From Ruminococcus sp. NK3A76 (lineage in GTDB: Bacteria > Bacillota > Clostridia > Oscillospirales > Ruminococcaceae): a stretch of 64,000 nt of DNA. The notes under the pieces were generated by a model. The model worked only from the letters and a program-made list of their open reading frames with translations, ran no database searches and was not told the DNA's origin. Shown in pieces: positions 11,101 through 18,555 of the stretch (position 1 is its first letter; the number at the start of each line of letters is the position of its first letter). The position numbers were made by a program, and so were the translations under genes. The stretch spans positions 2,170,001 through 2,234,000 of the forward strand of contig NZ_JMMA01000002.1 of assembly GCF_000686125.1 (NCBI RefSeq). The letters run 5' to 3'.

Positions 11101-11850
11101 AGTGTTTGCATTACCGACAACATCGATAGTGTATGTACCTGCATTTATCTGATCAGCAGCAGCAACACCATTTATCTTCTTGGTAAACTGTTCATTATAC
11201 TCTTTCTCAGTGATAACGACATCGTTGCCGCTTGCATCTAAGTATGAGATCTCGACGTTGTTGTAATCAGCTACTTCATCGCCTGTATCAACAGTAGCCT
11301 CATCGCCTGCCTGCTCATCGTTGAGGTTCTTGCCTATCTTGACATTGTGACCCTTGCCATCAAATGTCCAAACAGTCATGCCGTTTGCAGTAAACTCTGT
11401 AAACTCGTTTACTCTAACTGTAAGAGTGTCAGTAACTGTTGTGGCATTGTAAATATCATCCTCGGTATCATTATTATTATTGTCAATAACTGTATAGCCA
11501 TTAACTACTGCATATACATTTGCCTGCGAGAATGTACCATCTGTCAGCTTAACAGCAAGTGTCTTAATATTAGAGAATGTATTGTCCGGTGTAACTGTTA
11601 CTGTAGCATCCTTAGTAACACCTGCAACTGTAACCTTTGCAACACCAGTTGTTCCTGTAATAGCCAGATCAGAAACTGTCACAAATTTGTCAGAAGTTGC
11701 TTGTGGAATTGCAGCTTCCGCATTAGCAACCAAAGTGCTGCCAAAGAAGTCGCCTATCACGCTGCCCGCATCAGCAGGAACGCTTGAAGCAACTGTCAAA
11801 AGCGCAAGAGTACCGGCAAGCACTCTCTTAAATGAATTGCTTTTTTCCAT
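5185..11850 (-). CDS. Giant secreted protein with MBG-like repeats
   Basis: 2221 residues with a signal peptide (MEKSNSFKRVLAGTLALLT, cleavage probably in the VANAEA region). AAGGAGG lies eight bases before the ATG. Most of the length is tandem beta-rich modules with recurring phrases such as YNGKPQAPAF, GTYFAKIVGAG, AGEYELTIKG and AGEYTLTYNG, typical of MBG/Ig-like domains of surface proteins; many are Asp/Asn-rich. The last ~370 residues (from VSFKDQVQFNF) form a distinct module shared with the gene at 52.1-53.6 kb, ending MVKALYAYYQAANAYVAGR. No LPXTG, dockerin, SLH or sortase signal is visible, so the C-terminal module may provide anchoring. A structural or adhesive role outside the cell is inferred. 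Confidence 0.85.
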   Translation of the reverse strand: MEKSNSFKRVLAGTLALLTVASSVPADAGSVIGDFFGSTLVANAEAAIPQATSDKFVTVSDLAITGTTGVAKVTVAGVTKDATVTVTPDNTFSNIKTLAVKLTDGTFSQANVYAVVNGYTVIDNNNNDTEDDIYNATTVTDTLTVRVNEFTEFTANGMTVWTFDGKGHNVKIGKNLNDEQAGDEATVDTGDEVADYNNVEISYLDASGNDVVITEKEYNEQFTKKINGVAAADQINAGTYTIDVVGNANTKFEGVTGQVKFQISALGISDSVNVEANKQAGWTNARIVYNETPASGVTANNDGDPYGTTHNRSFLKKVEVTLPDGTTVDTLEEGVDFDIVYTANEGALTDYYNAAHAVATDGVAESAVNVGKYTATLNFKNNYSGTKSVKFNIVPAELDAAGLKAKLTDATKNGVTHADYDRSNTHPITVTDTTAAKGVANFYGIELTTYKAELNPDGSVKEENGNKVYSSTSTTDVTAAGSYKTVVTASGNFKNKSAGDVNDPTKDIVCEIEWVRDPHSIADDTRVTTNVSLAINPSTGKAEATYNIRDNAETDPTAQAGAKLVQGVDFIAEFKHMVDDDNNDETPAVEVWKTTIPEGNGPFTVKLSGIGNYGNSKKIQIDKIDDYKLTLGDTTLTTKVNGLEKVQYNYGDTIGAEIAGVPNALKQDIIYIPVDLDKNGAPTIPAALSDNVTIANDTTKTDEQRKAAITAIKKIAGAFVFNAETPLAAREKVGDVAYENRGYVAVVIANDPQADSTYNQLFDYGVGYTKGFSVSKRTVDQNSTVAIEFKNPLLAYKASKYSEDDIKANIKSLTIDGTVIDPADYVVMSTKTTADEVKADFTDVDDYNFKIVFDKIEEDTNGDGTPDKVVFAGSNKFTGSYTTDINTQKFSIIATQLTADDFTVNDQPIVAILNEAYDPDGDATGLEASKEWPVNATFEDKNIVEEAVKAGKTIVGYKAATPVLYDGNEKTIDVTAIDHAPHKAFKAADYQVSGATQTAAGEYELTIKGVKNTKGSLTVKWVIKGRDFNFFTATGTPTTFTYNGKPQAPAFTISRAADDKRTNDWERPAVTLTEGTDYNVEYYTRSGDGEENPYVYTKLDTTPSNVGTYFAKIVGAGAYYGATYLDNSTIAGNVDAGNPVYTQFTIAPSADLSIVISPKDKANFAYDGNTIFSRLGDMFDFTVDGKKVDTDEVEMVYHLSKKNAAGEYEDTQTAKDIGEYKIAVTIYNDNYRPKTSDQYDFEITPKEITLTNIKAGTKEAVYGAPVATINRSITFDYDGVIDADKDKVSVDDFRGFVVVSNNYRSGSPAGEYTLTYNGGFVPESDAAKNYKAAKFNDTEKITIAKKDLADAKDNVTLVIVPSDFKNTEPKAVAEGQELKANEIVYNGNPYEVYIQNNDNGLMTMADLDFSGTPKALHAGEYELVATASANGNYMGTTEIPLKWVNNAREITADVHLSVCSSNDRTTFTAKAANNASATDTLNRKLASTIGAGKVFGTEKDVLAGKADFCIRTDVDLKEHLYTDAGVKLPESVRASASEAAGDYTVYFTQLNDKGEPIESTKTTGYPTVAGSYRAEVVFSDDFVLANKPGAVDDEEYVPELAKVGYVDFTIKAEGLDSVIYDMNQLQKDADLTDNNYLVDNKSTAFSRVYGDAIEPTFQIDIHEDAGDALVTAKFDATKLKKYVVDDEGTITIGDDQNTKYKLSDAVYDGTAGYYALEDAIVTNDPNFTVDLLNIYTTDKKALFTMAEDANHNKTLVYTVKQSTDYTIQFTQETNVFELKNGSATAKFQVVDNNSGKVMKEGVDYTLKGTKTYTKAGKYTLFVEGIGNYTGTASADWKIVAAGSDTSVDAKLLDSNTVSFKDQVQFNFLAEINDTAYVDGAYVKFTYDHYGEKVENIVPLNKQDMYGKYYRFRQELTASEMAIPVKAELFLKNSATPISTKERSIKDYAETAIKKDLEGKEVLKAMLNYGGYTQVALKNNKDLLANASADIKVDVSAIQPKSQSKFVRPTPYEGTTTVATAGIPQSVKIKFTPTVTYKGTTVMTKSMLYVRHYFTVDPSITEDELNAIKVRAEKFDIKTMKYTGNPSTINLVKLPKNSTGYYLDVPAEMAYNLDKDRGSITVYDFPGTVTNAESYTDGANTVAAGAATYKVGADELDATVEYDYADGNDYDDIYAINVTNYNVVDYCEAIANNSKQSTANKNMVKALYAYYQAANAYVAGRS

Positions 11851-12014
11851 TTATTTTTCCTCCTTAAGAGTGTTTATTTCCTGCATTTCGCAGGATAATT
11901 GATTTAGTTGAACACATCAAAGCCGCCGCATCTGCCACGTTCAGTCCAAAAATGCACCCATGAGCCTCACGCAGCTGCGCACAATGCATAGACTTTAATA
12001 TGTTAGCATACTTC

Positions 12015-12043
12015 ATTTTAACACATTCTATATGCTATGTCAA
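12015..12043 (-). promoter_or_regulatory. Proximal promoter of the giant secreted protein gene
   Basis: On the minus strand TTGACA, 17 bases, TAAAAT. The predicted start leaves a leader of about 155 bases before the ATG. That leader contains a 42-codon open frame without a ribosome site (from about 11993, MHCAQLREAHG...) and a small CCTGC/GCAGG hairpin at about 11880-11894. Confidence 0.6.
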
Positions 12044-12189
12044 GCGATAAATCTACAATTTTGTACTTTTTTGTGAATGAATACAAGAAAAGTTACACAT
12101 TATTGTGCATTTTAAGCTAAATCACAACAGAAGTATGATTTTTCGCAAACGATTAAGTATAGAAAACACGTTAAAATGAACGACAAAAA

Positions 12190-12312
12190 GCCAAGCCACC
12201 CAAATAAAATCCGAATAACTCAGCTGTCATAAAATATTAACATATGAAGAACGCACCTGCGCTGACCTTCACAGATGTAAAATACTTCAGTATGCTTTTT
12301 TATTTGGGTGCA
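12190..12312 (-). ncRNA. Candidate structured RNA (rod-like hairpin)
   Basis: A consensus minus-strand promoter at 12318-12346 would start a transcript near 12311. Almost at its 5' end is CACCCAAATAAAA, which pairs perfectly (13 bp) with TTTTATTTGGGTG about 100 bases later (12298-12310 and 12197-12209). The interior offers further weak pairing. GGCTTGGCTTTTTG follows the closing stem and could be a terminator. There is no open frame with a ribosome site. A stable small RNA, possibly 6S-like in shape although short for 6S, or a long regulatory leader of the giant gene are both possible. Confidence 0.4.
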
Positions 12313-12317
12313 ACCTT

Positions 12318-12346
12318 ATTATATCACAGTTGTTTCGCCTTGTCAA
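12318..12346 (-). promoter_or_regulatory. Strong promoter before the candidate RNA
   Basis: On the minus strand a perfect TTGACA, 17 bases, perfect TATAAT. No coding sequence starts within 400 bases downstream, so it drives either the candidate RNA or a long leader of the giant gene. Confidence 0.7.
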
Positions 12347-12460
12347 TAGGTAATTTTAAGTTTTTTCACATTTTATTACCAAATCATCTTTATTTTAGTT
12401 AAACGTTTAAACTTTTGGGCTTGCACTAACGAAATACCGCATCTGCGCCGTTTGTGCACA

Positions 12461-12497
12461 AAAACAGCCCCCTTGTCCGCTGCCGGGCAAAGGGGCT
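12461..12497 (-). terminator. Terminator of xylB
   Basis: On the minus strand AGCCCCTTTGCCCGG pairs with CGGACAAGGGGGCT and is followed by GTTTTTG, 44 bases after the xylB stop codon. Confidence 0.8.
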
Positions 12498-12540
12498 TGT
12501 TGTGTCGAAACTATTACGTTATTGTCGTTCGTTTTATTTT

Positions 12541-14064
12541 TTACATCGTGCTGAGCTTTCTGAACTGTTCTTTGAGTGCAGGGTATATCTCGGTGTAGAG
12601 TCTGTAGAATTTTTCGTACTCGGGAACCTTTGCAGGGTCAGGCTCCTGTGTCTTGTCTACTGCCACTACTGCCTTGCAAGCCTCAGGCACTGATGAGTAT
12701 ATGCCTGCGCCCACACTTGCGAGAAGTGCCACGCCCAGAGCCGGGCCTTCCTTCGAGGAAGCCGTCTTTACCGGGCAGCTGTAGAGGTCAGCGAGCATCG
12801 AACGCCACAGAGGCGAGCTTCCGCCGCCGCCGCAGGCCATCATGTCAGATACGTTTATATCCATTTCCCTGAATACCTCCACGCAGTCTCTCAGGCTGTA
12901 GGACACGCCCTCCATGACTGCACGGAGCATATGCTTCTTTGTGTGCATAGCCGAAAGACCGAAGAACACGCCTCTTGCGTTGGGGTCAAGGTGAGGTGTG
13001 CGCTCGCCCATGAGGTAAGGCAGGTATAAAAGCCTCTCAGCGCCTACCGGAACAGTCTCAGCCTGCTTGTCCATAAGGTAGTATTCGTCAACGCCCATGT
13101 ACTTTGCAGTTTCCTTCTCGGGGTTGCAGAAGTTATCTCTGAACCATTTGAGCGAAAGGCCTGCACCCTGGGTAACGCCCATAACGTGCCACGAGTTCGG
13201 TACGGCTGCGCAGCAGGTGTGTACTCTGCCCTTGGGGTCGATAGATATCTTAGATGTATGTGCAAAAACAACACCGGAAGTGCCAATAGTAGTAAACGCC
13301 TTGCCGTCCTCGCAGACACCTGTGCCGATAGCCGCACCTGCATTATCGCCTGCGCCGCCGACAACTATAGTGCCCTCGCAAAGGCCGAGCTCGTCTGCCA
13401 TAGCCTTTGTAAGTGTACCTGTCACCTCGCAGGACTCATAGACCTTACCGAGCCAGTTTTTATCTATCTCGAAAGCAGATAACAGCTCGTCAGACCACTT
13501 TCTGTTCGGAACGTCAAGCAGCTGCATACCGGAAGCATCTGAAACTTCTGTTGCATACTCGTGTGTGAGCACAAATCTCAGGTAATCCTTCGGGAGCAGG
13601 ATATGAGCGACCTTTGAGTAGACCTCGGGCTCATTGTTCTTTACCCAGAGTATCTTTGCAGCAGTCCAGCCGGTGAGGGCAGGGTTTGCGGTTATCTGAA
13701 TGAGCTTATCACGGCCGACATTTGCGGTCATCCACTCAACTTCCTTTTCCGTTCTCTGGTCGCACCAGATAATAGAACGGCGAAGCACGTTATTATCCTT
13801 ATCGAGCATTACAAGGCCGTGCATCTGGCCGGATATACCGATACCCTTAACGTCCTCTTTCTTGACGCCGCTTTTTGCCATAACGTCCTTTACAGTGCCT
13901 ATCATAGCGTTTGCCCAGTCTGCCGGCTCCTGCTCAGCGTAGCCGTTTTTGGGCTGATACATCGGATACTCGATAGTAGACGATGCCATTACCTTTCCTG
14001 TTTCGTCGAAAAGAACAGTCTTTGTGCCGCTCGTTCCGCAGTCGATGCCTAATACATAAGCCAT
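12541..14064 (-). CDS. xylB: Xylulokinase
   Basis: A 507-residue FGGY-family carbohydrate kinase that phosphorylates D-xylulose to xylulose 5-phosphate for the pentose phosphate or phosphoketolase route. The N-terminal phosphate-binding motif (GIDCGTSGTKTVLFDE), the substrate-side GISGQMHGLVMLD with IIWCDQRT, and the C-terminal ATPase segment (MACGGGGSSPLWRSMLAD) are all in order. The length fits XylB better than glycerol or L-ribulose kinases. AGGAGT precedes the ATG. It lies 28 bases downstream of an AraC-type regulator and is probably cotranscribed. No xylose isomerase is in the window. Confidence 0.92.
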   Translation of the reverse strand: MAYVLGIDCGTSGTKTVLFDETGKVMASSTIEYPMYQPKNGYAEQEPADWANAMIGTVKDVMAKSGVKKEDVKGIGISGQMHGLVMLDKDNNVLRRSIIWCDQRTEKEVEWMTANVGRDKLIQITANPALTGWTAAKILWVKNNEPEVYSKVAHILLPKDYLRFVLTHEYATEVSDASGMQLLDVPNRKWSDELLSAFEIDKNWLGKVYESCEVTGTLTKAMADELGLCEGTIVVGGAGDNAGAAIGTGVCEDGKAFTTIGTSGVVFAHTSKISIDPKGRVHTCCAAVPNSWHVMGVTQGAGLSLKWFRDNFCNPEKETAKYMGVDEYYLMDKQAETVPVGAERLLYLPYLMGERTPHLDPNARGVFFGLSAMHTKKHMLRAVMEGVSYSLRDCVEVFREMDINVSDMMACGGGGSSPLWRSMLADLYSCPVKTASSKEGPALGVALLASVGAGIYSSVPEACKAVVAVDKTQEPDPAKVPEYEKFYRLYTEIYPALKEQFRKLSTM

Positions 14065-14092
14065 TTCACATTACTCCTTTTATATCTGATAT

Positions 14093-14866
14093 TTATATTT
14101 CCGTATTCGTATTCTGTTTTCTGTAAGCCAGCGGCGAGAGCTTTGACACCTGCTTGAACTGTCTTGAAAAATGCACGGGGTTCTTATATCCGCACTCAAA
14201 GGCTATCTCCTCTATCGTCATCTGCGAGCATTCGAGATAGTGGCGTGCTGCTTCTATCCGGCTGTTTATCACATCTGCATTGCAGGTGACACCGAAGGCC
14301 TTCTTATATATAAGGTGCAGATACGGCTCGGAGACGTTTATGAGCGACGACATCAGTCCCACCGTCCAGTCCTCGTTCGGCTCGGCGTATATGCGCCTGC
14401 GAAGGTCTAAAAGCTCACGGTAATGCGGCAGCGAAGCGCTCTCCCCTGTCACATTTGAAAAGACATCGGAAAGCATAGCCTTCATAAGAAAACCTGCTGC
14501 GTGGTGGTTCTGTGCCTTATAGTAGCAATCTGCTATCAGCCTGAAATACTGCGATACATTTACCCTCTCACCCACAAAATACGGCTTGCCGAACACAAGT
14601 CCCGTCTCGGCCTCAAGATTATCGGTACACTCAAACTCTATCCAGTCATTGATATACTCATCTCTGACAGCCTTATAGTAGAGAGTGGTCGCCTTATCAT
14701 ATATTATAAAGGTATCCGGCTCGGTATAATACTCGACACCGTCGATAACGAACAGTGCGTGCGTCTTGACAAAAAGGCAGAGGTAATTCTCAAACCCCTT
14801 GGGGCTGTCAAGCACAAAATCCCCGTCATGCCGGCAGCCGCAGCCCATTCTTTTTACTCTGAACAC
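14093..14866 (-). CDS. AraC-family transcriptional regulator
   Basis: 257 residues. The N-terminal half looks like a cupin/AraC sensing domain (TEPDTFIIYDKATTLYYK). The C-terminal ~100 residues hold the two helix-turn-helix motifs (VGLMSSLINVSEPYLHLIYKK; TIEEIAFECGYKNPVHFSRQF). The longest frame starts at GTG 14866, just after GGGGGTGAG; an ATG at 14848 (MGCGCRHDGDF) is an alternative. It immediately precedes xylB on the same strand, so pentose-responsive control of xylB is the natural inference. The inducer is unknown. Confidence 0.88.
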   Translation of the reverse strand: MFRVKRMGCGCRHDGDFVLDSPKGFENYLCLFVKTHALFVIDGVEYYTEPDTFIIYDKATTLYYKAVRDEYINDWIEFECTDNLEAETGLVFGKPYFVGERVNVSQYFRLIADCYYKAQNHHAAGFLMKAMLSDVFSNVTGESASLPHYRELLDLRRRIYAEPNEDWTVGLMSSLINVSEPYLHLIYKKAFGVTCNADVINSRIEAARHYLECSQMTIEEIAFECGYKNPVHFSRQFKQVSKLSPLAYRKQNTNTEI

Positions 14867-14960
14867 TCTCTCACCCCCACACAGGATTTAACGTATACTA
14901 TTATTTTAACATAGTTTTTCAGATTTTGCAAGAAGAATTTTATGCAATTTATAAAAATAT

Positions 14961-14992
14961 AAAAGCCCGGCAGAGGTGGGCTCTGTCGGGCT
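14961..14992 (-). terminator. Terminator of the sigma/anti-sigma operon
   Basis: On the minus strand AGCCCGACAGAG-CCCA-CCTCTGCCGGGCT is followed by TTTATATTTTT. It separates the sigma-factor operon from the AraC-xylB operon. Confidence 0.88.
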
Positions 14993-15012
14993 GATGCTTT
15001 ATATGCGGAATA

Positions 15013-15903
15013 CTATGCCTTGACTTCAAAGCGGGTAGCGCCTATTGTCACAGCGCTGACATTGTCGATATCGACAAGTTCTAAGAACGATACGTGCATC
15101 TTGTCATAATGCCCGTCATCGCTCGGTTCGGTAGAGCCGAATATCTCAATGTTCTTTGATGTGCCGTCCTTATACTCGGCTGTCACCTCCAAAAAAGGCA
15201 GTGGGTCTGTCTTGACTGCGACAGTTACGTCACTGCCGCTTATGCTGTTTTCACATAGTGATATTTTCTCGCCAGCCGCATTTTCAAGAATGATCGTCCT
15301 TTCATTCTTTTCAAATGTCAGCTCAAACTCTGCAAGGGTTATATATTTGCCGTCCTCGATAGCAAAGGTTATGAGCGACATAGGCATGACCACCTTGTCC
15401 TGCGGCTCGTCAAGGAAATAAGACCAGCGCATAACTTCTCTGCCGTTTTCAGGCTGATAGTTTACTTCCTCGTCAAAATCAGTGCTGCTTATCTCCGGCC
15501 TTACAGAATGAAGCCACGGCTCCTCGCCGTTTTGAAGCATTTTTGCGCCCTCTTCATCATTGGGCTCGGCATTCGCAACAACTGTCAGGTACTGCCCGTC
15601 CGAGAGTATCGTCTCTATATTTACATCAAAATGCTCGCCCTTGATAGTCTGCTCATATTTTGCGCCAATGCTTTCGAGCTTATCATCTGTTCCTTCACCG
15701 AAGTATCTGTCGCTTGCAGTGTTTTTCTTATAGATATACGCCGCACCTGCGCCGACAATGCCCGTAACGGCTATTGCCGCTGCCGCCATTATCCCTATAA
15801 AACGCTTTTTCATCTTTTTAGTCCTCCGTTTTCCTATGTCTGCCTCAAGAATGTATTCATCATCAAGGCAGCTCATCATATCAAATATCTGTCTTTCGTT
15901 CAT
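15013..15903 (-). CDS. Membrane anti-sigma-like protein (DUF4179 type)
   Basis: 296 residues: a short cytoplasmic N-terminus (about 1-32), one membrane helix (RFIGIMAAAAIAVTGIVGAG, about 33-56) and an extracytoplasmic beta-rich domain. The layout matches the DUF4179-type partners of clostridial ECF sigma factors. Its start overlaps the sigma stop codon (ATGA at 15900-15903), so the two are translationally coupled. It is likely to hold the sigma factor at the membrane until an envelope signal arrives. The N-terminal segment carries no ZAS zinc motif. No site-1 protease gene is adjacent. Confidence 0.72.
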   Translation of the reverse strand: MNERQIFDMMSCLDDEYILEADIGKRRTKKMKKRFIGIMAAAAIAVTGIVGAGAAYIYKKNTASDRYFGEGTDDKLESIGAKYEQTIKGEHFDVNIETILSDGQYLTVVANAEPNDEEGAKMLQNGEEPWLHSVRPEISSTDFDEEVNYQPENGREVMRWSYFLDEPQDKVVMPMSLITFAIEDGKYITLAEFELTFEKNERTIILENAAGEKISLCENSISGSDVTVAVKTDPLPFLEVTAEYKDGTSKNIEIFGSTEPSDDGHYDKMHVSFLELVDIDNVSAVTIGATRFEVKA

Positions 15904-16457
15904 ACATCATACCCCGCTTTCCTGATAAAGACTTTCAGCTGCTCTCTTGTGCGGTGCAGCATGACATTTACTGCATTGACACTCATTCCGAGGTCTTCGG
16001 CTATCTGTTTCGGCGGACACATATACCAGTAGCGCTTGACAAATGCTATTCGCTGTTTCTTTTCAAGAGATGCCGCAAAGCCGTTTATCAGCTCTCGCAG
16101 CTGCTTTGCGTCAAGCTCTTCCTCGGGGGGCGTGCCGCCTGCACATTCTGTCAGCTCATCAAGTGCCTGAGATACACTATCACCTCCACGCTTTGCGGCA
16201 CTGATCTTCCTCAAAGCATCAAACGCAATGTTTCGTGTCAGCCTTGCAAGATAGGCTTTCAGGCTTTCGGGTCTGTGAGGCGGTATGCTGTTCCAGAGTG
16301 CGAGATATGCGTCATCGACGCACTCCTCGCTGTCACGAGTGTCACCCAGTATATTATCTGCGATAAAGTGAGCATATTTGCCGTATTTTTGTGAAACCAA
16401 CTCAAACACGCTCTCATCACGCTGCTCATAAAGAGTTATAAGCTCGCTGTCCTCCAT
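15900..16457 (-). CDS. ECF-type RNA polymerase sigma factor
   Basis: 185 residues with sigma-70 region 2 (ESVFELVSQKYGKYAHFIA ... DSEECVDDAYLALWN; LKAYLARLTRNIAFDALRK) and region 4 (KKQRIAFVKRYWYMCPPKQI, AEDLGMSVNAVNVMLHRTRE), and no region 1.1 or 3. This is the ECF layout. A strong AAGGAGG precedes the ATG. It is the first gene of a two-gene operon with the membrane protein that overlaps it, the usual sigma/anti-sigma arrangement. The target promoters are not known. Confidence 0.9.
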   Translation of the reverse strand: MEDSELITLYEQRDESVFELVSQKYGKYAHFIADNILGDTRDSEECVDDAYLALWNSIPPHRPESLKAYLARLTRNIAFDALRKISAAKRGGDSVSQALDELTECAGGTPPEEELDAKQLRELINGFAASLEKKQRIAFVKRYWYMCPPKQIAEDLGMSVNAVNVMLHRTREQLKVFIRKAGYDV

Positions 16458-16531
16458 GCGACCGCCTCCTTCCTTCTAATTCAAAAGCGCTTTCACTTAA
16501 ATAGACGTAAACAAAGATCAGTTATTACATA

Positions 16532-16566
16532 AAAAGAGAAAAACCGTCCGCAGAGGACGGCTTTTT
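16532..16566 (-). terminator. Terminator of the DUF2975-to-DUF1648 operon
   Basis: CCGTCC-GCAGA-GGACGG flanked by A-rich and T-rich runs on both sides. On the minus strand it ends in TTTTTCTCTTTTT, directly after the DUF1648-like gene. Confidence 0.85.
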
Positions 16567-16570
16567 TGCA

Positions 16571-17521
16571 TTATTCACCCGGCAGGCTGTCATTTTTGCT
16601 CTCACGTCTTTTCTTAAGCCGGTATTTTACATACTTTTCAGCGGCAAGGAGGGCAAAGATGATAAGCATTTCAAAACACATTGCTGCCACAGATTCCTCG
16701 GGGACGACAATCGCTCTGAGAAAGCAGACGGTCGTTATATATGCGCCTGCAAAGTCTGCTGCTGCGGCAGAAAGAGTCCTGCCCTTTGCGATGAACCTTT
16801 TCACCGCCATGTGCGATGCAAACGCCGCTGCAAAGGATATCACTACAGGAATAAGATGCAGCCATTTCGGCGCATGGGTGCCAAGGTCTGCAAAATATAT
16901 CTTGGCAAACGGGTCAGTCGTTTCATTGCCGCCGGGGTAGCGCTCCCATATAACTATTGATACGACTATCTGGCATATGCTTATCATTATACAGTAGAGC
17001 CGCACGAGCTTGTGAGTATCGGTCTTGTTAACGTCTTCGCCCTTTTGCTTGTGCTTTAGCTTTGCATATGTGCTGAGTATAAGAGCAGCCGCCAAATACG
17101 CTAAAAACAGATAAGCGCCGATATTATTCACCCTGCCTTTGGTGCCGTGCTGATGTATCACAGCATCAGACCATTCAAGGAAGAAAAGGCAGGTATACGC
17201 CTTGATGCCGTTTGTAAAAAGCAAAACAGAGGCACGCACCATGCTCTCGCCTTTTGTGTCATAGCTCGCACCGACCTTTAGTCTGAGTATAAACCTGTCA
17301 GCCACAAGCAGCGCACCTATGATAAGCGTGCCCATAAGATACGGATAAAAGCCGTAGTATTTCTCGGCGTGGACATCAAAATCGCCGTTGCTGCCGAAAT
17401 GCATACCGATAGTTTCGGGCATATCGCTGTAAACGTAAAGAAAATGCACAAGCTCTGCCCATATTGATAAAAGCATCAGTATTGCAAGCGCAAAGTGAAC
17501 ATAGAGAAACTTTTTATACAT
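16571..17521 (-). CDS. DUF1648-like multi-pass membrane protein
   Basis: 316 residues with about eight hydrophobic segments. The N-terminal block (a membrane helix followed by MPETIGMHFGSNGDFD) matches the DUF1648 motif P-x-x-I-x-x-H-F-x-x-x-G found in SdpI-type and related membrane proteins. GACAGGAGAG precedes the ATG. It is the last gene of an operon starting with the DUF2975-like gene, 18 bases after the methyltransferase fusion. SdpI-type proteins confer immunity or sense membrane-active toxins, but a role here is only an inference. Confidence 0.7.
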   Translation of the reverse strand: MYKKFLYVHFALAILMLLSIWAELVHFLYVYSDMPETIGMHFGSNGDFDVHAEKYYGFYPYLMGTLIIGALLVADRFILRLKVGASYDTKGESMVRASVLLFTNGIKAYTCLFFLEWSDAVIHQHGTKGRVNNIGAYLFLAYLAAALILSTYAKLKHKQKGEDVNKTDTHKLVRLYCIMISICQIVVSIVIWERYPGGNETTDPFAKIYFADLGTHAPKWLHLIPVVISFAAAFASHMAVKRFIAKGRTLSAAAADFAGAYITTVCFLRAIVVPEESVAAMCFEMLIIFALLAAEKYVKYRLKKRRESKNDSLPGE

Positions 17522-17539
17522 CGTTCTGTCTCTCCTGTC

Positions 17540-18553
17540 TTATGCTTTGTCATATAGCTCCCCGTCAAAGAACCTCTCCTGGAACTCAATCTTTTCCAGT
17601 ATCTCCTCACGGGTGAAGCTCATTCCCTCGGGGGCGAGTATCCACTTATCCTCGTTGTCATTGAGCCTGTGGTATACGGCTATCACCCTGCCGGTGAAGC
17701 TGTCGAGCGGTGTATCGACACCAAGCACATAAACGTCCTGTCCGGCGCCGTCGCCTGCGATGATATCCTCGATATAGCCGTAGTTCACAGGGTAGACAAG
17801 GCTTTTTACTCTCGGGTGAGCTGTGCCGAGGGGACGGTCTATCTTGCAGGTGAAGGTCTTGCCTATTATATCTGAGTAGTCGGGGACTGTGTATTCCTTG
17901 TTGACAGTTGCTTCGATGAAATAGTGCTTTTGCAGCTTCCAGCCCTTGCCGTCAAAGCAGTCGTCTATATGGCGCACCTTGACAAGGCTCCAGCAGGCAA
18001 AGAGTTTTTTGATATCCTCGGCATCACAGAAGAAGTGCGGAACATTCTGCTCGACACCCTCGGTCTTAAGCAGAGTGTTCTCGTCAATACGCTTGCCGGC
18101 CTGCTGCCGGTAGGTGTATGTCTCCTTCGAGCAGAGGGTCATGAACACTGCACCGCCGGGCTTTAAAACACGGGCAAGCTCTGCCATGAGCCTTTTCATA
18201 CCGGGCGTGTCGGTATGCCCTGCCGAATGCATGGCGAATATACAGTCAAAGGCATTGTCGGCAAAGGGCAGCGCTTCCATATCTGCCTTTTTGCAGAGGA
18301 TATCGACACCCTGCTCTTTGCACAGCCCTTTGAGAGTGCCGAGCGCCTCGTCTGATATATCCACAGCCGTGGTCTTGAAGCCGCCCTTGGCAAACAGCAG
18401 TGCGTGTCTGCCAAGGCCGCAGCCGAGGTCGAGCACGCTTTTTCTGCCCTCGCTTTTCCATTTATTAAGGTAGTAATAGCTCTCCTCACACGGGGTAAGC
18501 CACACTGCTTTATCATCTACCGACTTCCAGTCAAAGGGGTTATCGCATTTCAT
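17540..18553 (-). CDS. Methyltransferase-pyrophosphatase-like fusion protein
   Basis: 337 residues in two parts. Residues ~1-215 are a class I SAM-dependent methyltransferase: VLDLGCGLGRHALLFAKGG is motif I, followed by TTAVDISDEAL and ARVLKPGGAVFMTL. Residues ~220-337 resemble stand-alone clostridial proteins annotated as inorganic pyrophosphatase: VYPVNYGYIEDI, then GDGAGQDVYVLGVD, VIAVYHR and EDKWILAPEG. The two are joined in one frame without a stop. AGGAGG precedes the ATG, only two bases after the HTH gene stop. The methylation substrate is unknown. The second domain may bind or hydrolyse a phosphate ester; I cannot confirm that its acidic metal ligands are complete. Confidence 0.78.
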   Translation of the reverse strand: MKCDNPFDWKSVDDKAVWLTPCEESYYYLNKWKSEGRKSVLDLGCGLGRHALLFAKGGFKTTAVDISDEALGTLKGLCKEQGVDILCKKADMEALPFADNAFDCIFAMHSAGHTDTPGMKRLMAELARVLKPGGAVFMTLCSKETYTYRQQAGKRIDENTLLKTEGVEQNVPHFFCDAEDIKKLFACWSLVKVRHIDDCFDGKGWKLQKHYFIEATVNKEYTVPDYSDIIGKTFTCKIDRPLGTAHPRVKSLVYPVNYGYIEDIIAGDGAGQDVYVLGVDTPLDSFTGRVIAVYHRLNDNEDKWILAPEGMSFTREEILEKIEFQERFFDGELYDKA

Positions 18554-18555
18554 GG

